From an uncultured Bacteroidales bacterium (GTDB lineage: Bacteria; Bacteroidota; Bacteroidia; Bacteroidales; P3): a stretch of DNA of 64,000 bases. Shown piece by piece: positions 8,629-16,289 of the stretch (its first letter is position 1; each line of letters begins with the position of its first letter). The translations under genes were made by a program, and so were the position numbers. The stretch covers positions 1-64,000 of the forward strand of contig CAJUFX010000007.1 of assembly GCA_910586395.1 (NCBI GenBank). The letters are read 5' to 3'. The notes beneath the pieces are model-generated. The model did not search any database and was not told where the DNA came from. It saw nothing but the letters and a program-made list of their open reading frames with translations.

Positions 8629-10710
8629 TCATTTTGCGAACACGAAACTCATTTTACCGTCTTTGAGTTCCAGGCTTGCTTCAAACGATTTGCCGTTTTT
8701 GCTTTTAAAGCCTTTTATCTTGCCCGTCTTGCCCTTGGAAAGGAGAGCGCTCAAATCCTTATCGGCAAGTTTTTTGCCGGACATTTCACGCCAGAGTTTG
8801 AAGTTGCATTCCTGATTCGTACACTTTGCCAACTTGGGAAAGGCGACAATCTCGCCGCCGCACAAGGGGCAAATACCAATTTTAGCCGTCTCTTTACGTT
8901 GTCCGCCCAATCGTCCTACTTCTTGTAAGGCTAATAATTCTGACGTTATTTGTCTCGTGTATTGCATTATCGCCCCCTTGAACGCCTCCGCCTTACCCTG
9001 TCCGTCAGCAATGCGGTTCAAGGCGGCCTCCCATCTGCCGGTCATGGCCACGTCCGAAATCAACATGCCCTTGACAATATCATAGACTGCCAACCCTTTG
9101 GCGGTGGGCACCAACGACTTTTTCTGCCGCTCGATATATTCGCGTTTGAAAAGCGTTTCTATGATGGCCGCCCGTGTGGCCGGTGTGCCGATGCCGGACT
9201 CTTTCATACTCGCCCTTACCTCTTCGTCTTCGATATCCTTGCCTGCCGTCTCCATGGCGGCCAACAGGCTGCTTTCTGTATGCAATGGTTTGGGTTTGGT
9301 CTGCTTCTCGACGGTCGTTGCCTCTCGAATCGGCAACATGTCTCCATCAGACAGCGGGGGCAGAGTGCCACCCTCAGCCTCTTCTTCCTCTTCGGTTTCT
9401 ATGCCGCGCACTGTCCGCCAGCCCGGATGACGTATCACGCTGCCTTTCAATATGAAATTCTCGCTTCCAGCCGTCAGTTTGACTGTGGTGGAGTCCTTGA
9501 CACAGGTTTCACCAAAGGCTTCCACCATCCGCATGACGACCATATCGTAAATCTTGCGTTCGTCAGCGGCCAACTCGTCCGGGAGATTTTCCGTTGCAAT
9601 CAGTGCGTGATGGTCGGTTACCTTGCCGTCATCGACAGACTTACGACAGAGTTTCTTTCCGACCAAAGAGTGGGCTGCAGCTGCTACTGGTTCATAGGTG
9701 GACAAAATACGCAGTCTGTCTGGAATAATCTCGAAAACATCTTCGGAAATGTAGCGTGACCCTGTCCGGGGATAAGACATTACCTTTTTTTCGTATAGGT
9801 TCTGAGCTATTGAGAGGGTCTTTTCTGCAGAAAACCCCAGGCGCGAATTGGCGTCTTTCTGCAGGGTGGTCAAATCGTACAGTAAGGGAGGCTCCTGGCG
9901 GACTTCTTTCTTTGCGATGGATTCCACTTTCAGACTGTCGGCAGCCTGGACGGCAGTTAGCGATGCACTTGCCTGGTCAAGACTGTCGTAATGTGTTTCC
10001 GACAGCATGGGAAATACCATGCCGCTTTTTTCGGTCGCCACTTTCAGCTGCCAATACTTTTGCGGCACAAAGTGTTTGTGTTCCAAATAGCGTTCGCAGA
10101 TGATACGCAGGGTAGGAGTCTGCACCCTGCCGAGAGAAAAGTTGCCACCGGCCTTGATACACAGAGCCTGTGATGCGTTTATGCCTACGAGCCAGTCGGC
10201 CTGCGAGCGGCATTCGGCACTGACATACAGGTTGTCGTAGTCGTGGCCTGGCCTGACGTTGGCTAGACCGTCACGGATGGCCTTGTCGGTCAATGACGAA
10301 ATCCATAACCGCCTGAACGGTGTCTTGCATTTCAAATGGGCGTAGATATAGCGAAATATCAACTCGCCTTCGCGGCCGGCATCGGTAGCCACGATAATCT
10401 CATCGGCCGCGGAAAAGACTTCCTTGATGACTTTAAGTTGCTTCAATACCCCTGCATCCTTGACCATTTTCCTCCCCTCCCGCTTCTGCCGGGGTTGAAG
10501 TTTGAACGTATCGGGTATCATGGGCAGGTTCTCGGCTTTGAACCCCTCCCAGCCGTAGTCCTCCGGCATGGCCAGTTCGACAAGGTGACCGATCGCCCAT
10601 GTAACACGGTAGCCGTTGCCCTCCATATAACCGTCCTTATGTGCGTTCGCACCGACAATTTTTGCGATATCCTTAGCCACAGAGGGCTTTTCTGCTATGA
10701 TTGCTTTCAT
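8629..10710 (-). CDS. topB: DNA topoisomerase III (Exc-like)
   Basis: Type IA topoisomerase of 693 residues. The TOPRIM domain begins MKAIIAEKPSVA and contains DAGREGELIFRYI. The active-site tyrosine is Tyr313 in VMSYPRTGSRY. The C-terminus has one C4-type zinc motif (CPLCGG...CTNQEC) and a short basic TOPRIM-associated tail. In CTnDOT a topoisomerase III (Exc) sits in the excision region, and the position next to the integrase fits that role. It is the last gene of a leftward operon with SSB and primase genes. Confidence 0.95.
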   Translation of the reverse strand: MKAIIAEKPSVAKDIAKIVGANAHKDGYMEGNGYRVTWAIGHLVELAMPEDYGWEGFKAENLPMIPDTFKLQPRQKREGRKMVKDAGVLKQLKVIKEVFSAADEIIVATDAGREGELIFRYIYAHLKCKTPFRRLWISSLTDKAIRDGLANVRPGHDYDNLYVSAECRSQADWLVGINASQALCIKAGGNFSLGRVQTPTLRIICERYLEHKHFVPQKYWQLKVATEKSGMVFPMLSETHYDSLDQASASLTAVQAADSLKVESIAKKEVRQEPPLLYDLTTLQKDANSRLGFSAEKTLSIAQNLYEKKVMSYPRTGSRYISEDVFEIIPDRLRILSTYEPVAAAAHSLVGKKLCRKSVDDGKVTDHHALIATENLPDELAADERKIYDMVVMRMVEAFGETCVKDSTTVKLTAGSENFILKGSVIRHPGWRTVRGIETEEEEEAEGGTLPPLSDGDMLPIREATTVEKQTKPKPLHTESSLLAAMETAGKDIEDEEVRASMKESGIGTPATRAAIIETLFKREYIERQKKSLVPTAKGLAVYDIVKGMLISDVAMTGRWEAALNRIADGQGKAEAFKGAIMQYTRQITSELLALQEVGRLGGQRKETAKIGICPLCGGEIVAFPKLAKCTNQECNFKLWREMSGKKLADKDLSALLSKGKTGKIKGFKSKNGKSFEASLELKDGKMSFVFAK

Positions 10711-10782
10711 GTGGTATTGGGAACTTATTTGATGATTCGGCGACCATTTGTCGCGATCTAAAATCCTATATGAAACCGGGAT

Positions 10783-10932
10783 TTATGAATCTTTTTCTCG
10801 GCAAGCCGCTTTTCTTTTTGTTCTTCCAGTGTGGTCTTTTCTTGTGGCCCTATTGTCTATTCTATTAAAGAAATCTATCATAACTATTGCCAAGACAATC
10901 GATGCACAAGCCAATAAGATCCGGATAACCAT
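10783..10932 (-). CDS. Small predicted membrane protein (49 aa)
   Basis: Short frame lying 7 nt after the DUF3853 stop and 72 nt before topB, in operon orientation. The product starts with one hydrophobic segment (MVIRILLACASIVLAIVMID) and continues with a strongly basic tail (RATRKDHTGRTKRKAA). It competes with a 66-residue frame on the opposite strand (10748-10948); operon fit and spacing favour this one, but neither is proven. No function is recognised. Confidence 0.4.
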   Translation of the reverse strand: MVIRILLACASIVLAIVMIDFFNRIDNRATRKDHTGRTKRKAACREKDS

Positions 10933-10939
10933 AATCTTG

Positions 10940-11320
10940 TTATTTTAGAGATTGATATCTAGTTTTTTTCCGCTTTGCCAGTTCGAGGGCGCAGTCCGTG
11001 TCTATGATGATTTGTCGGCCTATTTGGGTAATGGCCTTGTCGATTTTCCCGCTGGCCTTTATGCGGGTGGCGGTGGCTCTGCTACAGCCGAACAGGTTGG
11101 CGAGGCCATCGATGCCATACACATATTTATCCTTTACGGGCAAAGGTTTGACATCCGCTTCTTGGTCTTGCATATCCGCTTCTTGGTCTTGCATGGGATT
11201 GACATTGTTGCCATTCTGCAATGCCTGACAGATAAGATAGTCCAATTCTTCGCCGGTCATTTGCCATAGCGGTTTCTTTTTCAGTTCTTCGATATTGAAG
11301 TATTGGCTGGATTCTCCCAT
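10940..11320 (-). CDS. DUF3853 family protein (excisionase-like small DNA-binding protein)
   Basis: A 126-residue protein with an acidic N-terminal half (KPLWQMTGEELDYLICQALQ). The C-terminal half, YGIDGLANLFGCSRATATRIKASGKIDKAI, is a MerR/Xis-like winged-helix pattern ending in GRQIIIDTDCALELA. This is the DUF3853 pattern common in Bacteroides mobile elements. Its place between integrase/topoisomerase and replication genes suggests a directionality factor (inference). A 21-bp tandem duplication gives the repeated MQDQEAD. Confidence 0.75.
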   Translation of the reverse strand: MGESSQYFNIEELKKKPLWQMTGEELDYLICQALQNGNNVNPMQDQEADMQDQEADVKPLPVKDKYVYGIDGLANLFGCSRATATRIKASGKIDKAITQIGRQIIIDTDCALELAKRKKTRYQSLK

Positions 11321-11349
11321 GGCGTTATGATTTTGTCGTTTTTACGTGT

Positions 11350-11883
11350 TTATATCGTTTTGTCAATCATGATTTGGTGCAGGCCGTTCTCGCCGCAGCG
11401 GGTGGCGACAAGACAGCGGAAAAGCCCGCTGTCTAATGTGTTGCTCTCAATCGGCATTCCATCGGCTTTGGCTTTATCCAGGTAATCGAACATGATGTTC
11501 GCGAAAGCGAGGTTGTTGCAGACAAGCATACGCCGTGATGGCATTGCCCGAAGTAGGGTGCGGCCGAGAAAGGGCTTCAGATAGAAATTGGCATGGCTCT
11601 TGTCGCAGACGAACGTGATGCAGAGCCCCGCTTCCAATTGCAGTTGCCGGACCACTTCGGCCGAGAGATGGATACGCCCGTTCCGCTCCACTGTTATGTA
11701 AGCGCGCCCGGTAATGCGGATGCTCTGTATTTCTATTGTTTCAGCGGATTCTGAGGCTGTTTCTGTATCTGCCGCTACCGCTTCGGCCCGAACCGTTCCA
11801 ATCGGTTCGTCCTCTGGCGTGTCGTGTCCAACAGGCATTGTCAATGCTGGCGCGGTGCGTGCAGGTGTATTTATATTCGACAT
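11350..11883 (-). CDS. Hypothetical protein of the ICE DNA-processing operon
   Basis: A 177-residue protein I cannot assign to a family. The first 50 residues are low-complexity and rich in Ala, Thr and Glu. The folded part holds SIRITGRAYITVERNGRIHLSAEVVRQL, which resembles a swapped-hairpin (AbrB-like) strand pattern but lacks proof, and ends near the basic, hydrophobic stretch GRTLLRAMPSRRMLVC. It lies between the DUF3853 gene (29 nt) and ssb (9 nt), so it probably takes part in element DNA metabolism. Confidence 0.6.
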   Translation of the reverse strand: MSNINTPARTAPALTMPVGHDTPEDEPIGTVRAEAVAADTETASESAETIEIQSIRITGRAYITVERNGRIHLSAEVVRQLQLEAGLCITFVCDKSHANFYLKPFLGRTLLRAMPSRRMLVCNNLAFANIMFDYLDKAKADGMPIESNTLDSGLFRCLVATRCGENGLHQIMIDKTI

Positions 11884-11892
11884 ATCTTATCT

Positions 11893-12324
11893 TTATGCGT
11901 TAAAACTCTTATGGTAGTCCGATGCGTTCAATTCGCCGTCCGGGGACGTTGCTTTCCTTTCAGATTCGACGCCTGTGTCTGAGGCATCCGTTTCCGCTGC
12001 CGGAGGACCGTGCAGCACTTTCAGTTCCGTTACCGACAGCGCGAGCGATACTTGCGGCACATTGTCGCGGATATAGATGCGGGTGGAGAGCCGTCCCCTG
12101 ACAAAGACCTCGGCACCCACCGTTATGCGTTCCAGCAGTCCCTCCTGGCGTCCGTTCCAAAAGCAGACAATCCACAGCGTTTTTGGGGTGTCATTGTCGT
12201 TGTAGTTGTGGGCTACCGAGAACTGCACGTATTGGGTCGGCTTGCCGTCGCGGCCCGTCCCCTCTTTCTTCTTGGGGGCAACTCCTACGCGTCCTATCAA
12301 TTCGGCTGTCAGCATTGAATTCAT
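11893..12324 (-). CDS. ssb: Single-stranded DNA-binding protein
   Basis: OB-fold SSB of 143 residues: MLTAELIGRVGVAPKKK, then TQYVQFSVAHNY, LWIVCFWNGRQEGLLERITVGAEVFVRGRLSTRIY. This order (GRvG, FsvA, W-vcFwg, GaeVfVrGrl) matches SSB. The C-terminus is acidic but does not end in the canonical DDDIPF tip. ICE-borne SSBs coat transferred single strands and protect them after entry. ATG at 12315 is an alternative start. Confidence 0.88.
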   Translation of the reverse strand: MNSMLTAELIGRVGVAPKKKEGTGRDGKPTQYVQFSVAHNYNDNDTPKTLWIVCFWNGRQEGLLERITVGAEVFVRGRLSTRIYIRDNVPQVSLALSVTELKVLHGPPAAETDASDTGVESERKATSPDGELNASDYHKSFNA

Positions 12325-12327
12325 GTG

Positions 12328-12570
12328 TCACTGGGGGCTGTATAAAATATTCAACAGGCTGTCCATCAACACACTTACCGAATCTACTTTCCTGATGATT
12401 TCGTCCGGCAATATCCACGGTTCTTGGGGAAGTTGCTCGGTCACGTTTTCATCCATAAAGGTTTTTATCGCGGACCAGGCGACCGTTGCGAGCAATAGCC
12501 CGCAAAGGAGTATAAGGAATCCTTTGCGCCACCGCGAATTCCGTTTTTCGTCCACATTTATCTGATCCAT
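12328..12570 (-). CDS. Small single-pass membrane protein
   Basis: An 80-residue protein with one hydrophobic segment (GFLILLCGLLLATVAWSAI, about residues 17-35) after a charged N-terminus. About 45 polar residues follow. Its start overlaps the primase stop by 13 bp and it ends 3 nt before ssb, which supports translation. No family recognised. Confidence 0.6.
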   Translation of the reverse strand: MDQINVDEKRNSRWRKGFLILLCGLLLATVAWSAIKTFMDENVTEQLPQEPWILPDEIIRKVDSVSVLMDSLLNILYSPQ

Positions 12571-13631
12571 TGTTTTGTGGTATTGGTTTTACTTGGTTTG
12601 TTTTGTTGCTTCCCGGCATGATTTATCTTGTCGGGGCACTTTATATAGTCTTCGCCGAGATATTGTTCTAAATACATGTTCTCGCTGGGATGGCCGAGTT
12701 TAAATCCCGCCGCTTCCAGGCTTGCATTGAGCCCTTTCCCTTGCAGGGCTTCGTTAAGGTCGTTGTAGGGCCTGAAGCTCCAACGCAAATCCTCCACGTA
12801 ACCGCCTTTGGGCAAAGACGACATGATGGTTCTCGTAGCCTTGTCGCCGGCTTCGTCGTTATCCAGGAAGAGATGGATGTTGGAACGGGAGATAGGATTT
12901 TCGCTTTGGCCTTGCAATAATTCCACGGCTCTGTCCACCAGGGCGGTGGAGTTGAGTATCAAGGCGGATCCGTTGTAAGACGGCTTGAACCGGCGGAATG
13001 ATGTATAGTCCAAAAAACCCTCGAATACGGATATGATGTTGTCAAGCCCCTGGATAAAAGTAATATCCTTTTTGCCCAGCGTCCCTTTGAAATCCGGGTT
13101 GCGCAGTTCGTAGCCGCCGCTGTTGTTCTTGAAAGCGAGCGCGAAACGTTTGTGACCTGTGTGGGTGTGATAGAGAGCCGCTTTGATGCCGGCTTGTTCT
13201 GCGGCGGTCTGCGTGATATTGCGGCTGGCCAGGTAGTCGGTCAGACGGTAGAGTTCGTTTACCGGAACCAGTTTGTCCAGTATGAAAGAGGTGCTGCCCG
13301 TGGTCTCTGCCGGGGCGGCTTGAGAGTGGTCTATCGCCGGTTTAAAGGAGTGGGCGATGCCGGCAAAGGCTTGCAGGTGTTCCAGCACTTCCTTGAAACT
13401 CGATTGCGGCTGCATCTGAAGCACGAGGTCGATGATGCTGCCTCCCTCGCCGGTGGCGAAGTCGTGCCAGCGGTTCTTGCCCTCATGTACTACAAATGAA
13501 GGTGTCTTGTCGCCCTCGCGCAAGGGTGACCGATACCAGAAGTTGCCGGCACGGTAGTTGGCCGGCTCGATTCCCTTATATGCCAGGTACGACACGATGG
13601 AGATTTCTCTAAGAGGGGCGGTTTCAATCAT
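12558..13631 (-). CDS. CHC2/TOPRIM DNA primase-like protein (TraP-like)
   Basis: A 357-residue protein. Its N-terminus (NFWYRSPLREGDKTPSFVVHEGKNRWHDFATGEGGSIIDLV) is a primase zinc-binding-type domain that has lost the usual cysteines. The C-terminal part has TOPRIM features: NIISVFEGFLDYTSF and LFLDNDEAGDKATRTI. Proteins of this type prime the complementary strand of transferred DNA; CTnDOT calls its version TraP, encoded between traO and traQ. Here it has moved to the topB-ssb operon, and the tra operon lacks it. Confidence 0.83.
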   Translation of the reverse strand: MIETAPLREISIVSYLAYKGIEPANYRAGNFWYRSPLREGDKTPSFVVHEGKNRWHDFATGEGGSIIDLVLQMQPQSSFKEVLEHLQAFAGIAHSFKPAIDHSQAAPAETTGSTSFILDKLVPVNELYRLTDYLASRNITQTAAEQAGIKAALYHTHTGHKRFALAFKNNSGGYELRNPDFKGTLGKKDITFIQGLDNIISVFEGFLDYTSFRRFKPSYNGSALILNSTALVDRAVELLQGQSENPISRSNIHLFLDNDEAGDKATRTIMSSLPKGGYVEDLRWSFRPYNDLNEALQGKGLNASLEAAGFKLGHPSENMYLEQYLGEDYIKCPDKINHAGKQQNKPSKTNTTKQWIR

Positions 13632-13648
13632 GATGGTTGATTTTGGGG

Positions 13649-13957
13649 TTATATCCTGCCTGATAATGCATCCTGATGCCGTTGTTCGAGGATTAGCATT
13701 TTCGGGCCGTCCACGATGTAGCTTTTATAGCGGTTGCCAGTCCGTATCACGGATGCCCTGAGGTAGGTCTTTAATTTTTTAATGGCAATGTAGGACGTGC
13801 AATTCAGCACTTTGGCGATGTTTTTTATTCCGATGACGGTAGTGTTTGGTGGCAGGGAGGAACCATTGTAGAATCTGGCATTCTCCTCTACTATTTGGCA
13901 GAGTTGTTCCTTGCTCAATACAATCAGCGGATGGGTTTGTTCTATTGTGCTTTCCAT
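13649..13957 (-). CDS. DUF3853-like/HTH small DNA-binding protein
   Basis: First gene of the leftward DNA-processing operon, 102 residues from the ATG at 13957 (MESTIEQTHPL). The earlier in-frame ATG at 14119 would run through the regulatory gap and overlap the divergent repressor, so it is rejected. The segment TTVIGIKNIAKVLNCTSYIAIKKLKTYL resembles an excisionase/MerR-type helix-turn-helix. RTGNRYKSYIVDGPKM resembles the DUF3853 C-terminus of the protein at 10940. It may be an excisionase-type or regulatory factor. Confidence 0.6.
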   Translation of the reverse strand: MESTIEQTHPLIVLSKEQLCQIVEENARFYNGSSLPPNTTVIGIKNIAKVLNCTSYIAIKKLKTYLRASVIRTGNRYKSYIVDGPKMLILEQRHQDALSGRI

Positions 13958-14016
13958 TTCTTCGTTAGTTTGGTTATATTTGTAGTGATAATAAGTATGT
14001 TGTGTAAATACTGAGC

Positions 14017-14076
14017 TACAAATTTGTAATTCGGTATTCGCAAATATATGAAAATATTTGATTACATATATGTAAT
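14017..14076. promoter_or_regulatory. Palindrome cluster between divergent regulator and operon
   Basis: The gap 13958-14095 holds two perfect palindromes: TACAAATTTGTA (14017-14028) and ATTACATATATGTAAT (14061-14076). A leftward -7 match, CAAATATA (complement TATATTTG, 14041-14048), lies between them. This is a good operator region for the repressor encoded at 14096 (inference). Confidence 0.55.
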
Positions 14077-14095
14077 TGTATATTTTTTGTTTTTT

Positions 14096-14686
14096 ATGGT
14101 TGCAATACGTGATATACAAAAACGCATAAACGAAGTCTTTGATTATCTGATTGATAATTCGTTTGAAAAAAACAAGACGACGATAGCCAAGACGTTGGGC
14201 TATGCGGCACGGCAGGCCTTATGGAATGCAATAGGCAATTACAAACCTAATTCCAGAAGCCTTTTGATAAGAATCGGGAATGCCTATCCCATGGTTAATA
14301 CGGAATGGATTGCGACCGGCGAGGGCGAAATGGTGCGGGGGAAGGGATCCGGCATTGCGAGGCCGGAGATGATGACAGACCGGTTTGTAAAATATCTTTA
14401 TGTCAAGAATATATCGACCAAAGACGCTTTGAGCCGTTTGGGGTGGACACGCAGGATATATGACAAGGCGCTAAGGGATGATTTTTCCGCAGAGGAGGTG
14501 CTGCATATTGGGACAGTGTTTTCGGATTTGAATTTGGGTTGGCTTCGATCGGGGGTAGGATCAATGCTTGTGATATCTCAGGAAGCATTGATAAAAATGC
14601 TCAGCAGACACCAAACAGAAATAGATACGTTAAGGGAAAAGGTCCAGAAATTGGAAGCGCAAAGGAAGGACCGGAAACCTGTGTGA
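14096..14686 (+). CDS. XRE-like repressor with two tandem HTH-type units
   Basis: A 196-residue predicted regulator. Residues about 5-75 and 95-165 look like two copies of one unit. Each begins with a helix pair (TTIAKTLGYAARQALWNAIG; STKDALSRLGWTRRIYDKAL) and ends in a W-x2-G-x-G-x-M signature (NTEWIATGEGEM; NLGWLRSGVGSM). That ending is common in Bacteroidetes XRE-type phage and ICE repressors. Residues 170-196 form a short charged coiled-coil (TEIDTLREKVQKLEAQRK). Start at 14096 is chosen; an upstream ATG at 14048 lies within the palindromes. It is divergent from the excision/processing operon, the normal place for its master regulator. Confidence 0.7.
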   Translation: MVAIRDIQKRINEVFDYLIDNSFEKNKTTIAKTLGYAARQALWNAIGNYKPNSRSLLIRIGNAYPMVNTEWIATGEGEMVRGKGSGIARPEMMTDRFVKYLYVKNISTKDALSRLGWTRRIYDKALRDDFSAEEVLHIGTVFSDLNLGWLRSGVGSMLVISQEALIKMLSRHQTEIDTLREKVQKLEAQRKDRKPV

Positions 14687-14691
14687 TAATG

Positions 14692-14735
14692 GGACTGGCT
14701 AAAGTACGCTAAAGTACTTTGGATTTAGCCAGTCC
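14692..14735. terminator. Hairpin between convergent repressor and lipoprotein genes
   Basis: GGACTGGCTAAA (14692-14703) pairs perfectly with TTTAGCCAGTCC (14724-14735). A second pairing, AAAGTAC with GTACTTT, lies inside. There is no long T-run, but the convergent position suggests transcription termination for both genes. Confidence 0.6.
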
Positions 14736-14750
14736 TATATCGTCATACTG

Positions 14751-15674
14751 TTAGTATTCCAGGTAAGAATAAGACTGCTTGTAGGTTTGCGGGGTGGGGA
14801 AGTCCTCGGCATGGTTGCCTGTGCAAATGATACCTTTCAGGAAGCCCTCTTCGTCAAACTCGTATTGGGTGGGTACTTTATTATATTGAAAGAAATCGTC
14901 ATAAGACCTGTAGCCCGATGGCGTTTTCCCGAAAAGGTCGAAAGAGGCGGTGGTGAAAAAGCTGAAAGGCCAGTTAGGGATTCGTAATCTTTCAAAGTCG
15001 TAATTCGAACGGTTTACCTTATCGGGTATGAATTCGTCTGCGACATGGCCGTTTTTCCACGGGATGCTTTCTTGTTCTCGGCGGCCGTTCTCGTATTCCG
15101 TGGTGATGGTCTGTAGATAGCCATCGGCATCATAAGTGTAGGATTGTTTGTATCCCATGCTTTCGTCATCGCCGTCTTTTTCGTAGAAATCTACAAATCC
15201 GTTTTCGTTGAGATGGAACAATATGGATGTCGTTACATGACCTCCCTCCCAGTCAGGTCTGGTCTCGGTTATGGTTACGGATTGGTCGGCCCAAGAAAAT
15301 ACGGTGGTTGCCTTTTCCTTTATTTGAATGTATTCCCCGCTGTTGTCCCACTGAGTTTGAGGTATGGGGCTTGAATCATTTTCGTCGGAAACTTCGGTAA
15401 GGAGGGCAAGTTCTTGCTCAATTTTCAGGGGGCGGAATTTGTTATCGTATGAAATGCGGGAGTCCGAATACGTTATAGGAAATTCCGTGCTATAAAATGG
15501 ATTTTCTTCTACTTCTATTATTCTGCTGACCAGTCTGCGTCCCTGGACGTCGGTTACATAGCCTTCCTTTTTCGGTCCATCGTCTTTTTTCTCGTCGCCG
15601 GGTTTGTCGTTGCAGGCCGAAAACGTTAAGATGGCCGCCAAGGCCGATGCGGCCAACAAAAAATACTTTTTCAT
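14751..15674 (-). CDS. Secreted lipoprotein of unknown function (YD-repeat-like)
   Basis: A 307-residue protein starting MKKYFLLAASALAAILTFSACNDKP, a lipoprotein signal with the lipidated Cys in FSAC followed by an acidic spacer (KPGDEKKDD) typical of Bacteroidetes surface export. The body contains strands such as ISYDNKFRPLKIE, YKQSYTYDADGYLQTITTEYENGR and YEFDEEGFLKGI. These resemble the YD-type repeats of Bacteroides DUF4595-like lipoproteins. An in-frame ATG at 15776 is rejected because a strong promoter lies inside that extension. It has its own promoter, so it is an independent cargo gene. Confidence 0.75.
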   Translation of the reverse strand: MKKYFLLAASALAAILTFSACNDKPGDEKKDDGPKKEGYVTDVQGRRLVSRIIEVEENPFYSTEFPITYSDSRISYDNKFRPLKIEQELALLTEVSDENDSSPIPQTQWDNSGEYIQIKEKATTVFSWADQSVTITETRPDWEGGHVTTSILFHLNENGFVDFYEKDGDDESMGYKQSYTYDADGYLQTITTEYENGRREQESIPWKNGHVADEFIPDKVNRSNYDFERLRIPNWPFSFFTTASFDLFGKTPSGYRSYDDFFQYNKVPTQYEFDEEGFLKGIICTGNHAEDFPTPQTYKQSYSYLEY

Positions 15675-15703
15675 GTGTCGTTGGATTAAGTGTTTTGTGC
15701 GTA

Positions 15704-15733
15704 CAAAATTAGGACTTTTTGTCGAGAAAACAA
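15704..15733 (-). promoter_or_regulatory. Promoter of the lipoprotein gene
   Basis: Read on the minus strand: TTG (complement of 15731-15733), 19-nt spacer, TAATTTTG (complement of 15704-15711), ending 29 nt before the ATG at 15674. Confidence 0.7.
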
Positions 15734-15796
15734 TCTCGATATCGCACATAATGCTAACTTTATGGATTATTAACATTTTAATTCATTTTACTATGG

Positions 15797-16192
15797 ATGA
15801 AAAAAAATGACCGGCAAGACCGGTTGCAGCGTATGGCTGCTTGGTATGGGGCCTCTGTTCCCCGGAAAGAAGAACTTGAAGCGTGGTTCCTGGAGCGCGC
15901 CGAATTGAGTTATGAGTATTACCTGTCGGGACACGGTGCCATGTTCCGCGCCCGTTCTTCTTGTTCGTCGCGCCTGAGGCGGGTGGAACGGCTTGACCTC
16001 GCCTTGGAACTGCTCGATATGAGCGAGGTCTGTCTCTGGCATGCGTTGGGCGAGGATATCCGCAAGGTCAATCTCGCACGGTTCAGGAAGTGTGACCTGC
16101 CCCTCTACCGCTGTCGTGCCATCGCTTCATGCCTCGGAATTTCCGAGGCATGGCTTGCTTATGGTCATCTCCCCATGTTGATGCGGTGGTAG
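15797..16192 (+). CDS. Hypothetical HTH-like protein (131 aa)
   Basis: Not assigned to a known family. It is Arg-rich and predicted helical. The C-terminus LYRCRAIASCLGISEAWLAYGHLPML resembles the ends of both units of the repressor at 14096 (W-L-x2-G-x2-x-M/L), so it may be a diverged regulator. The start 15797 follows a near-perfect A-run; an ATG four bases earlier opens a 6-codon frame that stops at once. It converges with the long tra-surface operon across a terminator. Confidence 0.55.
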   Translation: MKKNDRQDRLQRMAAWYGASVPRKEELEAWFLERAELSYEYYLSGHGAMFRARSSCSSRLRRVERLDLALELLDMSEVCLWHALGEDIRKVNLARFRKCDLPLYRCRAIASCLGISEAWLAYGHLPMLMRW

Positions 16193-16214
16193 CGGTTTGG
16201 CCCCAATTAAAGGC

Positions 16215-16249
16215 AAACGCCCGTCGGTCTTCGGATCGGCGGGCGTTTT
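16215..16249. terminator. Terminator of the 22.7-kb tra/surface operon
   Basis: AAACGCCCGTCGGTC and GATCGGCGGGCGTTTT form a long GC-rich stem with a 4-nt loop, flanked by A and T runs, between two convergent genes. It can end transcripts from both sides. Confidence 0.8.
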
Positions 16250-16289
16250 GCGTTAAAACCGGGATGGTAGAGGCCTGTCGGTTGTAGGC

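Noticed and set aside
10748..10948. 66-codon plus-strand frame between topB and the DUF3853 gene
   Set aside because: It overlaps the DUF3853 3' end, opposes the operon, and competes with a better-placed minus-strand frame.
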